Assembly: GCF_001936595.1 (NCBI RefSeq)
Contig: NZ_MLBG01000008.1
Location: 1 to 64,000 of the forward strand
Direction: 5' to 3'
Source of the DNA: Desulfovibrio sp. DV
GTDB taxonomy: Bacteria; Desulfobacterota; Desulfovibrionia; Desulfovibrionales; Desulfovibrionaceae
DNA length: 64,000 nt
Shown here: in pieces, positions 1 to 8,438 of the stretch
How the letters are laid out: the number at the start of each line of letters is the position of its first letter
Position numbering within the stretch: the stretch's first letter is position 1
Position numbers and translations under genes: made by a program
Notes under the pieces: generated by a model
What the model was told of the DNA's origin: nothing
The model's input: the letters and a program-made list of their open reading frames with translations, nothing else
Databases searched by the model: none

Positions 1-9
1 GAGAAAGAG

Positions 10-60
10 CGCCTCCGGCGGCCAAAGGGCTGAGCCCTTTGGAATCCCACCTGGAGGCAA
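10..60 (+). repeat. Dispersed GC-rich palindromic repeat, type A, copy 1
   Basis: A GCCTCCGGCGGCC lead is followed by a 21-base palindrome (CCAAAGGGCT, one base, AGCCCTTTGG). The same lead and a variant of the hairpin recur at 8390-8420 on the other strand. The element sits beyond the end of a gene and could act as a terminator or a REP-like element. The rest of 1-224 is non-coding. Confidence 0.6.
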
Positions 61-161
61 AGGGTATAGGGGAGCGGCGTTGCCGCGGCGGTGGAGGAGA
101 GGCGGGAAAAATCCCGTCGGTCGAGCAATGTGCAGTGCCAGCTTGACAGGAACCACCGTTG

Positions 162-201
162 CTCCGGCGGCCGGGGGGATGATCCCCCCGGACCCCTGCA
201 A
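162..201 (+). repeat. Dispersed GC-rich palindromic repeat, type B, copy 1
   Basis: A 40-base block identical, in inverted orientation, to 2861-2902. It contains the hairpin CCGGGGGGA-TGA-TCCCCCCGG. It lies just past the stop codon of the serine dehydratase gene, so it may serve as its bidirectional terminator. The two copies bracket the ubiX operon as inverted repeats. Confidence 0.65.
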
Positions 202-224
202 AGGGGAACGTTGGGGAAATGCGT

Positions 225-1598
225 TCAGCAATTGGGGACGCTGACGGCCAGTCCGCCCAGGGCGGTCTCTTTGTACTTGCAGTGCATGTCCCGGCCGGTG
301 GCTTCCATGGCTGCGATGGCCTGGTCAAGGCCGACCTTGTGGTGGTCCGGGGTTTCCGCGGCGGCAATGAGATACGCCGTGTAGGCCTTGACCACGCCCA
401 TGGCGTTGCGCTCGATGCAGGGAATCTGGACAAAGCCGCCGACCGGATCGCAGGTCATGCCCAGGTGGTGCTCAAGGGCCGTCTCGGCGGCGTTTTCCAC
501 CACGTGCAGGCCATAGCCGGCTGCCTGGGCCAGCATGGCCGCAGCCATGGCCGAGGCCACGCCGATCTCGGCCTGGCAGCCGCCCTCGGCTCCGGCAATG
601 GTGGCGTTGTGCTTGGCCAGAAAGCCCACGGCCGCTGCCGCGAGCAGGCCCTCCCGGATGGTCTGCTCGGCAACGCTCTGGCGCTGGCGCAGGAACCGGG
701 CCGTGGCCGGGATGATGCCGGCCGAACCGCAGGTGGGCGCGGTGACGATGCTGTGCCCTGCGGCGTTTTCCTCGGCTGCGGCAAAGGCAAAGGCGCAAAG
801 CAGGGCCAGGACGTTTTCGTGGGGCTGGCGCTTGGACAGGCTGCGCTGGTAAATGCGCCGGGCCTTGCGCGACAGCCCAAGCGGCCCCGGCAGCAGCCCC
901 TCGGCCGCAAGGCCGGCTGTGACCGCTGCGTCCATGGCCGAAAGCACCGCGTCGAGCCCGGCCAGGACGGCCGCTTCGCTCGCGCCGGTTATGGCCATCT
1001 CGTTTTCCAGCATGATGTCGGGCAGTTCTATGCCCTTTCGGCCAACGAGCCGGCGCAGGTCGGCCATGGTCTCGTAGGTATGGACCGGTGCGCCGCGTAC
1101 CAGGGCCGGCTGGCCCGGGTAGTGGAGAAAGCCGCCGCCGACCGAGGCGTATTCCCGCTCGGCCAGGGGCAGGGCCGTCCCTGCCGGGCCGAGCAGGCGG
1201 ATGACCAGGGTGTTGTTGCTGGGGAAGGGATGGACAACCGGTCCGAAGACCACATCGTCAAGGCCAAGGGTCAGGCCGGGCGGGCCAAGGCCCAGGGTGT
1301 GGCGCAGGCCCGGGGTGCGGGCCAGTTCGTCGAGAAAGTCCGGCGGACAGTGGGCCGGCTCCTGCCCGAGCAGGCCGGCCAGGACGGCCCGGTCGGTGCC
1401 GTGGCCGTGGCCGGTGGCCGAGAGGCTGCCGTAGAGCACGACTTCAAGGCGTGTCGCGGCGGCCAGGGTCTCGGCCGGCAGCCCGGCCAGGAGCCGGCGG
1501 AAATTGCAGCCGGCGTGCATGGGACCCATGGTGTGCGAACTGGACGGGCCGGGACCGATTTTGAGCAGATCAAAGATACTCAGGTCGATGGCGGCCAC
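225..1598 (-). CDS. sdaA: L-serine dehydratase (iron-sulfur, single chain)
   Basis: Deaminates L-serine to pyruvate and ammonia using a [4Fe-4S] cluster in the cytosol. The N-terminal beta domain shows the SSSHTMGP motif. The C-terminal alpha domain carries conserved cysteines in TCGSAG, GGCQAEIG, MTCDPVGG and IPCIERN. At about 457 residues it matches the fused SdaA/SdaB form. A GTG start at 1598 is chosen because AAGGAG lies six bases upstream; the ATG at 1640 has no such site and would add 14 unconserved residues. It is the third gene of a minus-strand operon with ubiX and a PNPOx-fold protein, 54 bases downstream of the latter. Confidence 0.93.
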   Translation of the reverse strand: MAAIDLSIFDLLKIGPGPSSSHTMGPMHAGCNFRRLLAGLPAETLAAATRLEVVLYGSLSATGHGHGTDRAVLAGLLGQEPAHCPPDFLDELARTPGLRHTLGLGPPGLTLGLDDVVFGPVVHPFPSNNTLVIRLLGPAGTALPLAEREYASVGGGFLHYPGQPALVRGAPVHTYETMADLRRLVGRKGIELPDIMLENEMAITGASEAAVLAGLDAVLSAMDAAVTAGLAAEGLLPGPLGLSRKARRIYQRSLSKRQPHENVLALLCAFAFAAAEENAAGHSIVTAPTCGSAGIIPATARFLRQRQSVAEQTIREGLLAAAAVGFLAKHNATIAGAEGGCQAEIGVASAMAAAMLAQAAGYGLHVVENAAETALEHHLGMTCDPVGGFVQIPCIERNAMGVVKAYTAYLIAAAETPDHHKVGLDQAIAAMEATGRDMHCKYKETALGGLAVSVPNC

Positions 1599-1652
1599 AA
1601 AGGACTCCTTGGGGGTTGGGGTTGCGCCCGGCGGCTGCAACTGCGGCCGGCC

Positions 1653-2177
1653 TCAGTCCGTGTTTTCGCGTTCGGGCGGCCCGACCGGCCGGCCGTCTTC
1701 CAGACGCAGGAGCCAGCGCGTGCCGAAACCGAGGGTGTTGTCGAGGTAGCGGATGGCGGTCGGACGCAACACATGGGCCGAGACTTTGCCCAGGCGTCGG
1801 GCGGCCTCGCCCGGATCGGCCAGCAGAGCCTCGACAAAGGGGAACTTGGCGCAATAGGCGGCCATGGCCCGCGCCTTGGCCGCCAGACCGGTCACAACGG
1901 CGGCCCGGCCTTCCAGTTGCAGGCCCCGGATGTCGCGCCAGGAGGCGGTCTCGGGAGAGACTGCAGCGGCGCAGGCCGGGTTGGCGGCCAGATTGCTCCC
2001 GTGCCGGGAGGTCGGCGAAGACAAAAAGACCAGATCGTAGCCGTTGGGGGCGAAGTAGACCGTCGAGGCCCAGGGGAGCGCGTCGTCCGGTCCGGCGCTG
2101 CCCGAGGTGGCGAGCGTCATGGCCGTTGTCTCGGCCAGCAGCCGGTGTATGGCCGCTTCGACGGCCTCAGGCTCCAT
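1653..2177 (-). CDS. Pyridoxamine 5'-phosphate oxidase-fold protein
   Basis: A 174-residue protein with a split-barrel flavin-binding look: MTLATSG near residue 20, a VYFAPNGYDLVFLSSP strand pair, and a downstream RHGSNL segment. It resembles YhbP/UPF0306-type and general-stress PNPOx proteins more than true PdxH, because the PLP-pathway C-terminus is absent. The substrate is unknown. Its ATG lies inside the end of ubiX (11-base overlap), indicating translational coupling. Being paired with UbiX, which makes prenylated FMN, the flavin connection is suggestive but unproven. Confidence 0.75.
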   Translation of the reverse strand: MEPEAVEAAIHRLLAETTAMTLATSGSAGPDDALPWASTVYFAPNGYDLVFLSSPTSRHGSNLAANPACAAAVSPETASWRDIRGLQLEGRAAVVTGLAAKARAMAAYCAKFPFVEALLADPGEAARRLGKVSAHVLRPTAIRYLDNTLGFGTRWLLRLEDGRPVGPPERENTD

Positions 2178-2736
2178 GACCGTCCCAGCGCCGGAACAGC
2201 TCGTGGCTGATCTCGAACTGGTCGAGCACCTTGCCGACCGTCTGGTCCACCACGTCCATTATGGTCTTGGGCGCATGGTAAAACGACGGGGCCGGCGGCA
2301 GGATGACGGCCCCCATCTCGGCCAGGGCCACCATGTGGCGCAAGTGCCCGAGATGCAGCGGCGTCTCGCGGGGGACGACCACCAGCTTGCGCCGTTCCTT
2401 AAGCGTCACGTCGGCGGCTCTTGTGAGCAGGTTGTCGTTTAAGGACAGGGCGATCTGGGCCAGACTCTTCATGGAGCAGGGGATGACCACCATGCCGCAC
2501 ACGGGAAAGGAGCCGGACGAGATGGCTGCGGCCAGATTGCCGTGGTCGTGGACCACATCGGCCAGGGCGAGCACCTCGTCCACGGTGTATTTCGTTTCCA
2601 GGGCCAAGGTCACGGCCGCGCCGGAACTGATGATGCAGTGGGTTTCCACGTCCGCGATATGGCGCAGGACTTCGAGCAGCCGGATGCCGTAGACCACGCC
2701 GCTGGCACCGGAAATGCCGACAATGAGTCGTTTCAT
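2167..2736 (-). CDS. ubiX: Flavin prenyltransferase UbiX
   Basis: Transfers a dimethylallyl group to FMN to make the prenyl-FMN cofactor of UbiD-type decarboxylases. The N-terminus MKRLIVGISGASG is the FMN-binding signature, and IPCSMKSLAQIA and the PRETPLHLGHLRHM segment are typical. Its 189 residues are the usual length. The ATG at 2736 is preceded by AAGG; the longer open frame upstream runs through a palindromic repeat and is not coding. No ubiD is visible in the window, so its client enzyme is elsewhere. First gene of the ubiX / PNPOx-fold / sdaA operon. Confidence 0.93.
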   Translation of the reverse strand: MKRLIVGISGASGVVYGIRLLEVLRHIADVETHCIISSGAAVTLALETKYTVDEVLALADVVHDHGNLAAAISSGSFPVCGMVVIPCSMKSLAQIALSLNDNLLTRAADVTLKERRKLVVVPRETPLHLGHLRHMVALAEMGAVILPPAPSFYHAPKTIMDVVDQTVGKVLDQFEISHELFRRWDGHGA

Positions 2737-2860
2737 TTTTTTTTCCTTGAGGCTTATATACAGCAGTTTTTGAGTACACCGCAATGGTGCCGGCCCCATC
2801 GGCCGCCGCTGCCACGGTGGCTCCGGCCAGTGCCCAAAAAACCTTGAAAAACGTCTCCCG

Positions 2861-2902
2861 TTGCAGGGGTCCGGGGGGATCATCCCCCCGGCCGCCGGAG
2901 GC
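2861..2902 (-). repeat. Dispersed GC-rich palindromic repeat, type B, copy 2
   Basis: The reverse complement of this stretch matches 162-201 over 40 bases without mismatch. It lies between the start of ubiX and the stop of corA, where a terminator for corA would be expected. The hairpin arms CCGGGGGGA and TCCCCCCGG have a three-base loop. Confidence 0.65.
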
Positions 2903-2919
2903 ATTCCCCCTTTCCCGCA

Positions 2920-3873
2920 CTAAAGGATCTTTCGCAGCTTCATGATGAGGATGATGGCTGCCGTGGTGACGACGCCGATGCCGGAGACGATGGAGATGGC
3001 CGTGGCGTCGTGCTGGAAGGGCAGTTCGATGTTCATGCCGTAAAAGCTCGTGATGAAGGTGGGGATCATGATAATGACGGTCAGTGAGGTCAGGACCTTC
3101 ATGATCTGGTTGACGCTGTTTGAGATGATGGAGGAATAGACGTTGGCTATGGAGGTCAGGACTTCCGTAAAAATTTTCGACATGTAAATGCCCTGGCGTG
3201 TCTCGGTCAGGGCGTCGTCGAGGCCGTCCACCTCGTCTTCGGTAAAGGAGAGCTTGGTCCCGGTGCCGATGTTGAGGCCCCGGCGCATGATCCGGTCGAT
3301 GATGAAGTCGTTGGTCTTGAGGGCGGAATGGAAGTAGGTGACGGTTTTTTGCAGGTTGAGCAGCAGTTTCAGGTCTTCGTTGGAACGGGTATCGGCCAGA
3401 TCGTGTTCCAGTTCCTGGATTTCTGCTGAAATTTCTTTGAGATAGCGCATGAACAACAGGGATATTTCCTTGACGATCTGGCACAGCTGCGGCTCGATCC
3501 GGGTCAGGCAGGCGGCCTGGACGCAGGTATGCAGGCGGCTTTGGATGGCTGCGTCGTCGACCCGGCAGATGGTGGTCATGACCGATTTGGCCAGGATGAT
3601 GCCGATGGGGACGGTGGAGCGGCGCTGTTCCCCCTGGCGCACCTCGATGCAGGGGGCGCGGATGACCACGATGGTGCTCTCATCGTCGAATTCGATGCGC
3701 GGGCATTCGTGCTGATCCAGGGCGTGTTCGATAAATTCACCGCCAAGGGACCCCATGGCCAGGGCCTGCCCGATTTCCTCGGGCCTGGGATCGACCAGAT
3801 TGATCCAGGTGTAGCCGGTGGCATCTTCGGGTCCGTTCGTCGCTGCGCTTTTGTTCTTATGAATCGTGATCAT
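2920..3873 (-). CDS. corA: CorA-family divalent cation channel
   Basis: Inner-membrane channel for Mg2+ (or Ni2+/Co2+), about 317 residues. A long soluble alpha-helical N-terminal part includes a coiled stretch (LLFMRYLKEISAEIQELEHDLADTRS). It is followed by two C-terminal membrane helices separated by YGMNIE, the family's GMN selectivity motif, and ends in the basic MKLRKIL tail. The ATG at 3873 (MITIHKNKS) is preferred over 3939 because the upstream extension is unlike the family, although no strong ribosome site is evident. It appears to be a single-gene unit. Confidence 0.9.
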   Translation of the reverse strand: MITIHKNKSAATNGPEDATGYTWINLVDPRPEEIGQALAMGSLGGEFIEHALDQHECPRIEFDDESTIVVIRAPCIEVRQGEQRRSTVPIGIILAKSVMTTICRVDDAAIQSRLHTCVQAACLTRIEPQLCQIVKEISLLFMRYLKEISAEIQELEHDLADTRSNEDLKLLLNLQKTVTYFHSALKTNDFIIDRIMRRGLNIGTGTKLSFTEDEVDGLDDALTETRQGIYMSKIFTEVLTSIANVYSSIISNSVNQIMKVLTSLTVIIMIPTFITSFYGMNIELPFQHDATAISIVSGIGVVTTAAIILIMKLRKIL

Positions 3874-3977
3874 GTTTTCCGGGGTCCCACACTGGGCGTT
3901 GGTGATTTCGGGTGGTTGTGGCCGGGACGAGCATGACACCCGAAGGTAACGATCCTGTGAAGATCGGCCGGGCCCGC

Positions 3978-4409
3978 CTAGGCTTGCGGCGCGGCGATTT
4001 CCTGGCGGTAGGCGACAAAATCCTTCTGCACCTGCCGGATCACCTGCTCCCGCAGTTCGGCCACCCGTTCGAGCGGTTCCTGGCTGCGGATGGCCCGATG
4101 GTAGTGGGCGATGGCGTCATAGGAGTCGAGCAGCTCCTCGTGGATCGAGGATTTTTCCGGGGAACCGCTCTCCAGCGAAACAACCCGGCAGCCCATGCGG
4201 GAGGCCAGATAGCGCAGGGGCATGATCGAGGCGCAGGCCTGCATGAGCGGCAGCAGCATCTCCACCCCGAATTTTGCGTTCCTGTCGCTGCTTTGCAACT
4301 CCCGCATGAACGTGGAGTAGGGTTTGTCCAGTTCCCTGGCCAGCGCCTTGGCCGGTTTTCCAGACCCCTGCACCATTTCCCGGATGACCTCCGTAATGCT
4401 GCTTCGCAT
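3978..4409 (-). CDS. Phage CII-type regulatory protein (Phage_CP76-like)
   Basis: A 143-residue DNA-binding protein. Residues about 5-75 (REMVQGSGKPAKALARELDKPYSTFMREL, then the GVEMLLPLMQACASIMPLRYLASRMG segment) follow the Phage_CP76/CII layout: a helix-turn-helix that senses oligomeric state. The C-terminal half is helical. GGAGGGAG stands seven bases before the ATG at 4409. Homologues occur as stand-alone regulators in Desulfovibrio chromosomes as well as in prophages; no other phage gene is near it. It is transcribed away from the gene at 4676. Confidence 0.8.
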   Translation of the reverse strand: MRSSITEVIREMVQGSGKPAKALARELDKPYSTFMRELQSSDRNAKFGVEMLLPLMQACASIMPLRYLASRMGCRVVSLESGSPEKSSIHEELLDSYDAIAHYHRAIRSQEPLERVAELREQVIRQVQKDFVAYRQEIAAPQA

Positions 4410-4675
4410 GTGAATACTCCCTCCAAAGAGCGCAGTCTCGACCAAGCCGCAACATGAGTAAGGCAAAACGGCCTCCCCGGTGTGTTGCCCGGGGCAGACG
4501 CCGTTTTTTGCCCCGGAGATTCTGTATTGCCCGTTTTCCGGTTCGGGACAACCTCGGCCGGCCGGGCCGAGTTCCATTTCCCTTGTTGTATTTGGTTGTA
4601 GTCAGCATTATAATTTGATTTCTAACGATAATCGCCATCATTCGGCTGTTGTCGCAATCCGCATCCGGAGCGCCC

Positions 4676-5989
4676 ATGACCGATGATCTTCTCGTCACAA
4701 TGGAAATACCGCCGGATATTGCCTTTGCCCGGCTCCTGACGGCAGCGGCCGAAACCCTGGCGGCGCGCAAGGGCTTTGGCCAGCGGGAAAGCCTGCGCTT
4801 CCAACTGACCGTTGAGGAATTTTTCCTGTGTCTGGTCGGGCTGGCCGAAGGCGACAAGCCCCTTCGGGTGGTCTTTACCGGCAAGCGGCATGTGCTGCGC
4901 CTGGCCTTTGCCTTTACGGCCACGAGTCTGGCCCTGGGGGCGCTCAACGTGACGGCCGGCATTGCCGCCTGCGCCGATGGCGAACCGTCCCACGACCTGG
5001 GCTTGCTGTTGGCCGGGAAAGCGGCAGACCGTTTTCATCTGGACCACAAGGGCGAGAAGAGCTTTTTCCTCGAAGCCGAGGTGGACCGGGCCTATGCCCC
5101 GGCTCCGGCGGTCAGGGTACCGGCGGGGCTCCACGGGCCGTATACGGTCCGGCCCTGCCTGGACCCGGCCCAACTGGCCCATGGCGCGGCCCTGGCCCTG
5201 GCCGTCTATCCGGTCTGGCACTGCCCGCAGAGTTTCCGCACGCCCGGCAAATTTGCCGACCGGGTCGAGGACGGGCAGATTGCCTGCGTGGCCGCCTATG
5301 ACGCCGCCGGACAGCTGGCCGGTCTGCTCCCCTGGAGCCCGTGCAGCGAGCGGGCGCTGTTTTTCTCCGGTCCTTTTGTCTTTGTCCCGCCGGACGAGGC
5401 CGGGGCAGTGGCCGGGCTGCTGGTCGACGGCTTCATAGGGGCCGTTGGCCGGGGAAAATACGAAATCGTCCTGAGCTTCCGGGCCACAAGCGATGTGCCG
5501 GCCGAGGCCTTCGAGTCCCTGGGCTGCCTGGACTTGTACCGCGACGGGGCGTGCTGCCCCGAGCCGGTCCTTTTCCGCCATCTGCGCGAGGACGCCGGCA
5601 TGGCGGTCTGGAGCCGGCCGGCGCTGGTCGATTTTTTGCGCGACACCTACGACCGGCTGGCCATGCCCCGGGAGATCCTGCCGGTCGAAGCGTCAAAGGG
5701 GCGTGAGCGCCGGGCCTCGCTTTTGGGCTGCACCCTGGATCGCAACCGGGACCTGGGCGAGCTGCGGCCGTTTCTCGACGGCGAGGACATGGCCGACAAT
5801 CTGGCCGCCCATGTCTGCGCCCTGCGGGACAAGGGGATTGTAAACATTCTCTATTACATGGACCTTTCCCGTCCCTGGGAGGCGGCCCTGGCCGACGACC
5901 TGTTGCGGGCGGGCTTTACGCCAAACGTCGTCCTGCCCCATGGCGGACGCGGCGATCTGGTCGTGTGGCAGCATGGCAAGTCTCATTGA
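4676..5989 (+). CDS. GNAT-related two-domain protein (paralogue A)
   Basis: About 437 residues. The first 110 resemble a degenerate anti-sigma/HATPase_c_2 domain: LRFQLTVEEFFLCLVG replaces the E-x3-N box and no ATP-grip motif is left. Residues about 150-310 look GNAT-like, and the C-terminal 80 (a DMADNLAAHVCALRDKGIVNILYYMDL segment and AGFTPNVVLPHGG) match the C-termini of the proteins at 12026 and 13969. The ATG at 4676 has GGAG six bases upstream. It overlaps the next gene by 17 bases, implying an operon with a HisC-type aminotransferase and an MFS transporter. Its acyl acceptor is unknown. Confidence 0.7.
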   Translation: MTDDLLVTMEIPPDIAFARLLTAAAETLAARKGFGQRESLRFQLTVEEFFLCLVGLAEGDKPLRVVFTGKRHVLRLAFAFTATSLALGALNVTAGIAACADGEPSHDLGLLLAGKAADRFHLDHKGEKSFFLEAEVDRAYAPAPAVRVPAGLHGPYTVRPCLDPAQLAHGAALALAVYPVWHCPQSFRTPGKFADRVEDGQIACVAAYDAAGQLAGLLPWSPCSERALFFSGPFVFVPPDEAGAVAGLLVDGFIGAVGRGKYEIVLSFRATSDVPAEAFESLGCLDLYRDGACCPEPVLFRHLREDAGMAVWSRPALVDFLRDTYDRLAMPREILPVEASKGRERRASLLGCTLDRNRDLGELRPFLDGEDMADNLAAHVCALRDKGIVNILYYMDLSRPWEAALADDLLRAGFTPNVVLPHGGRGDLVVWQHGKSH

Positions 5990-7082
5990 TCTCGTTCCCG
6001 ACCATGTCCGGGAATTTGAAAGCTATACGCCAAGCCGGCCCGACCCGGTGCTCATGCGCCAGTACGGCGTGTCGCATCTGTACCGGTTAAACAACAACGA
6101 AAACGCCCTGGGGCCGCCGCCCCTGGCCCGGCAGGCCGTGGCCGCCTACGCCCCGGAGCGCGCCGCCATCTATCCCAACGGCGACGCCTACGATCTGCGT
6201 CTGGCCCTGGCGGCCCGATTCGGCAAGAGCCCGGACCAGTTTCTGGTCGGCAACGGCTCGTGCGAGGGTATCGGCTCGGTGGTGCGGGCCTTTTGCGCCC
6301 AGGGCGACGCCATTGTCACGGTGGACAAGACCTTTGCCGTTTACGAGTGGGTGGCCCGCTTCACCGGCATCGAACCCCGGCTGGTGCCGCTTCGCGACCA
6401 CGCCCTGGACCCCGGGGCCATGCTTGCGGCCGCAACCGGGCGGGCGAAAATCATCTTTGTCTGTAATCCCAACAACCCCACCGGGTCGTGGTGGAACCGG
6501 CAGACCCTGGAGGCGTTTCTGACCGCCCTGGACGGCCGGGCCGTGGTGGTGCTCGACGAGGCGTACTGCGAATTCATCGACGATCCGGACTTCCCGGACG
6601 GCATGGAGGTCCTGGAGCGCCATGCCAATGTGCTGGTCTTTCGCACGTTTTCCAAGATGTACGGTCTGGCCGGGCTGCGGGTCGGCTACCTGTGCGGCTC
6701 CCTGGCGGCCGTGGACATCGTGCGGCGCACCCAGATCGCCTATTCGGTCAACGCCCTGGGCCAGATGGCCGCCACCGCCGCCCTGGCCGACGACGCCGAA
6801 CACATTGCCGCCACCCGGCGCATGGTGGGCGAGGCCCGGGGCTTCCTGGGCGGCCTGTTTGCCGCGATGGGGCTCGAGCAGGTCAGCGGCGCAGGCAACT
6901 ACATCATGGTCCGCACGCCGGTTTCCGACACGCTGCTCTATCGCCGGCTCATGCGCGAGGGGGTGATGGTGCGCACCATGACGAGCTTTCGTTTTCCCAA
7001 CTGGATTCGCGTCACCCTGGCCCGCGAGCCGGCCATGGAGGCCTTTGCCCGGGCCTTTCGCAAGGTCTTGGACAAGCCATGA
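5973..7082 (+). CDS. HisC-type PLP-dependent aminotransferase
   Basis: Fold-type I class II aminotransferase, 369 residues, close to histidinol-phosphate aminotransferase. Visible features are the N-terminal YRLNNNENALGPPP substrate loop, NPNNPTG, the LDEAYCEF segment, and FSKMYGLAGLRVGY, whose lysine holds PLP. No other histidine-biosynthesis gene is present. The operon partners (GNAT-related protein, MFS exporter) suggest modification of a particular amino acid or small metabolite instead. It overlaps the previous gene by 17 bases and the next by the ATGA at 7079-7082. Confidence 0.85.
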   Translation: MASLIDLVPDHVREFESYTPSRPDPVLMRQYGVSHLYRLNNNENALGPPPLARQAVAAYAPERAAIYPNGDAYDLRLALAARFGKSPDQFLVGNGSCEGIGSVVRAFCAQGDAIVTVDKTFAVYEWVARFTGIEPRLVPLRDHALDPGAMLAAATGRAKIIFVCNPNNPTGSWWNRQTLEAFLTALDGRAVVVLDEAYCEFIDDPDFPDGMEVLERHANVLVFRTFSKMYGLAGLRVGYLCGSLAAVDIVRRTQIAYSVNALGQMAATAALADDAEHIAATRRMVGEARGFLGGLFAAMGLEQVSGAGNYIMVRTPVSDTLLYRRLMREGVMVRTMTSFRFPNWIRVTLAREPAMEAFARAFRKVLDKP

Positions 7083-8274
7083 CCAGGGCCGCAACAGCGC
7101 CGGCCGAGCGGCTTTTCAGCTACGATTTCACCGTGCTGACCCTGGCCGCGACCTTTGGCTTTTGCAATATCGCCATCTTCTACGGCTTTGCCAGCTATCT
7201 GGAGCGCCTGGGCATCGACCCGGCCTGGCGCGGCCTGCTTCTTGGCGCGGAACCGTTGGCCGCCTTTTGCCTGCGGCCGTTTCTCTCGGTCCTGGTCACG
7301 CCGCGAAACGCCCTGGCCGTGGCCCGGTCAGCCCTTCTCGCCATGGGCGCGGCCCTTTGCTGCTACCAGTTCGCCCGGGGCGTGGGCCCGATTCTGGGGG
7401 TGCGGCTTTTCCACGGGCTGGCCTTTGTGTGTCTGGTCAGCGCGGTCATCGTGCTGCTCTCGCGGGTCATCCCCCCGAAGATCGCCGGCCGGGCCTTTGG
7501 CTATTTTTCCCTGTCGGCCCTTGTTCCCTATGCCGTCATGCCGCCCCTGACCGAATGGCTGCTGCCCCGCCTGGGGAGCGAGGACAGGGCCTATGCAGCC
7601 TGTTCGCTGCTGGTTGTGCCCGGATTGGCCTTGCTTGTGCCCCTTGGCCGGCGCCTGGGGCGTCGGGCCATGGCCGGGGTCTCGGGCACGGGCCGGCCAA
7701 GTTTGGCCGACCTGCGCCAGGATCTGGCCCTGCCGGCGGTGCGGCTTATTTTACTGGCCAATCTGTTCGTTTTTTGAGCACCACCCTCATCTTCTTTTTC
7801 ATGAAACCCTTTGCCCTGGGGCTGGGGCTGGCTGATCCGGGCCTTTTTTTCACCGTCTCAACCGCCGCGTCCATGGCGGTGCGGGTGGCGGGCGGGGCGT
7901 TTTACGATCGGCTGCCCAAGGAAATCCTGCTCCTGGCCGCCCTGTTCGGGCTGGCCGGGGCCATGGCCGGCTTTGCCGCGACAACGGGCGTCACACGGTT
8001 TCTGCTCCTGGCCGGCGGCTACGGGTTGTGTCTGGGCGTGGCCATGCCGCTTTTAAACGCGGTCATGTTCGGCCATTCTCCGGCCCATCTGCGCGGGGTC
8101 AACATGAACCTGATGCTGTTTATGATGGACGCAGGCTATGTGGCCGGGCCCATGGCCGGGGGGATGTTGCTGGCGGCCGGGGGCGGCTATCCCAAGCTCT
8201 TTTGGCTTTGTGCCGTCTGTGCCGTGGCTTCGGGGCTTTGCATCCTGCCGCTGGCCCGCCGACGGCAGGCTTAG
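7079..8274 (+). CDS. MFS transporter, reading frame interrupted at a T6 run
   Basis: Major facilitator with about 12 membrane helices if read through. The first part (7079-7777) ends at TGA directly after six Ts at 7770-7775. The remainder continues in the -1 frame from STTLIFFFMKPFALGLG to the stop at 8274. One extra T would rejoin NLFVF to LSTTLIFF. This could be a sequencing error, a real inactivating deletion, or slippage at TTT-TGA. It starts within the ATGA overlap of the aminotransferase gene, so it probably exports that operon's product. Confidence 0.75.
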
Positions 8275-8383
8275 CCCTGCCGCTGCGGCACGGCGCAACC
8301 GCAACCTCCCCGTTTCCCCCTCTTCCCCTGTGGGGGGTCCGGGGCCTCAGGCCTCCGGTACAATCAACTTACCCCGGGTGGGT

Positions 8384-8426
8384 TTCCAAAGGGCACTGCC
8401 TTTGGCCGCCGGAGGCACTCCCCCTC
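8384..8426 (-). repeat. Dispersed GC-rich palindromic repeat, type A, copy 2
   Basis: On the minus strand it reads GCCTCCGGCGGCC followed by the hairpin CCAAAGGCAGTGCCCTTTGG, a near-copy of the repeat at 10-60 without a perfect palindrome. It sits between two convergent genes (the MFS transporter and the molybdenum hydroxylase FAD subunit), a position typical of bidirectional terminators. Confidence 0.6.
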
Positions 8427-8438
8427 TTCTTTTCCCTC

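Noticed and set aside
219-2210. 663-codon plus-strand open frame
   Set aside because: It is antisense to sdaA and the PNPOx gene. Its length reflects GC-rich third positions, and the translation has no domain and unusual Gly/Arg/Gln content.
3978-4409. Prophage
   Set aside because: A CII-type regulator alone; no structural, lysis or integrase genes nearby, and the flanks are core-like.
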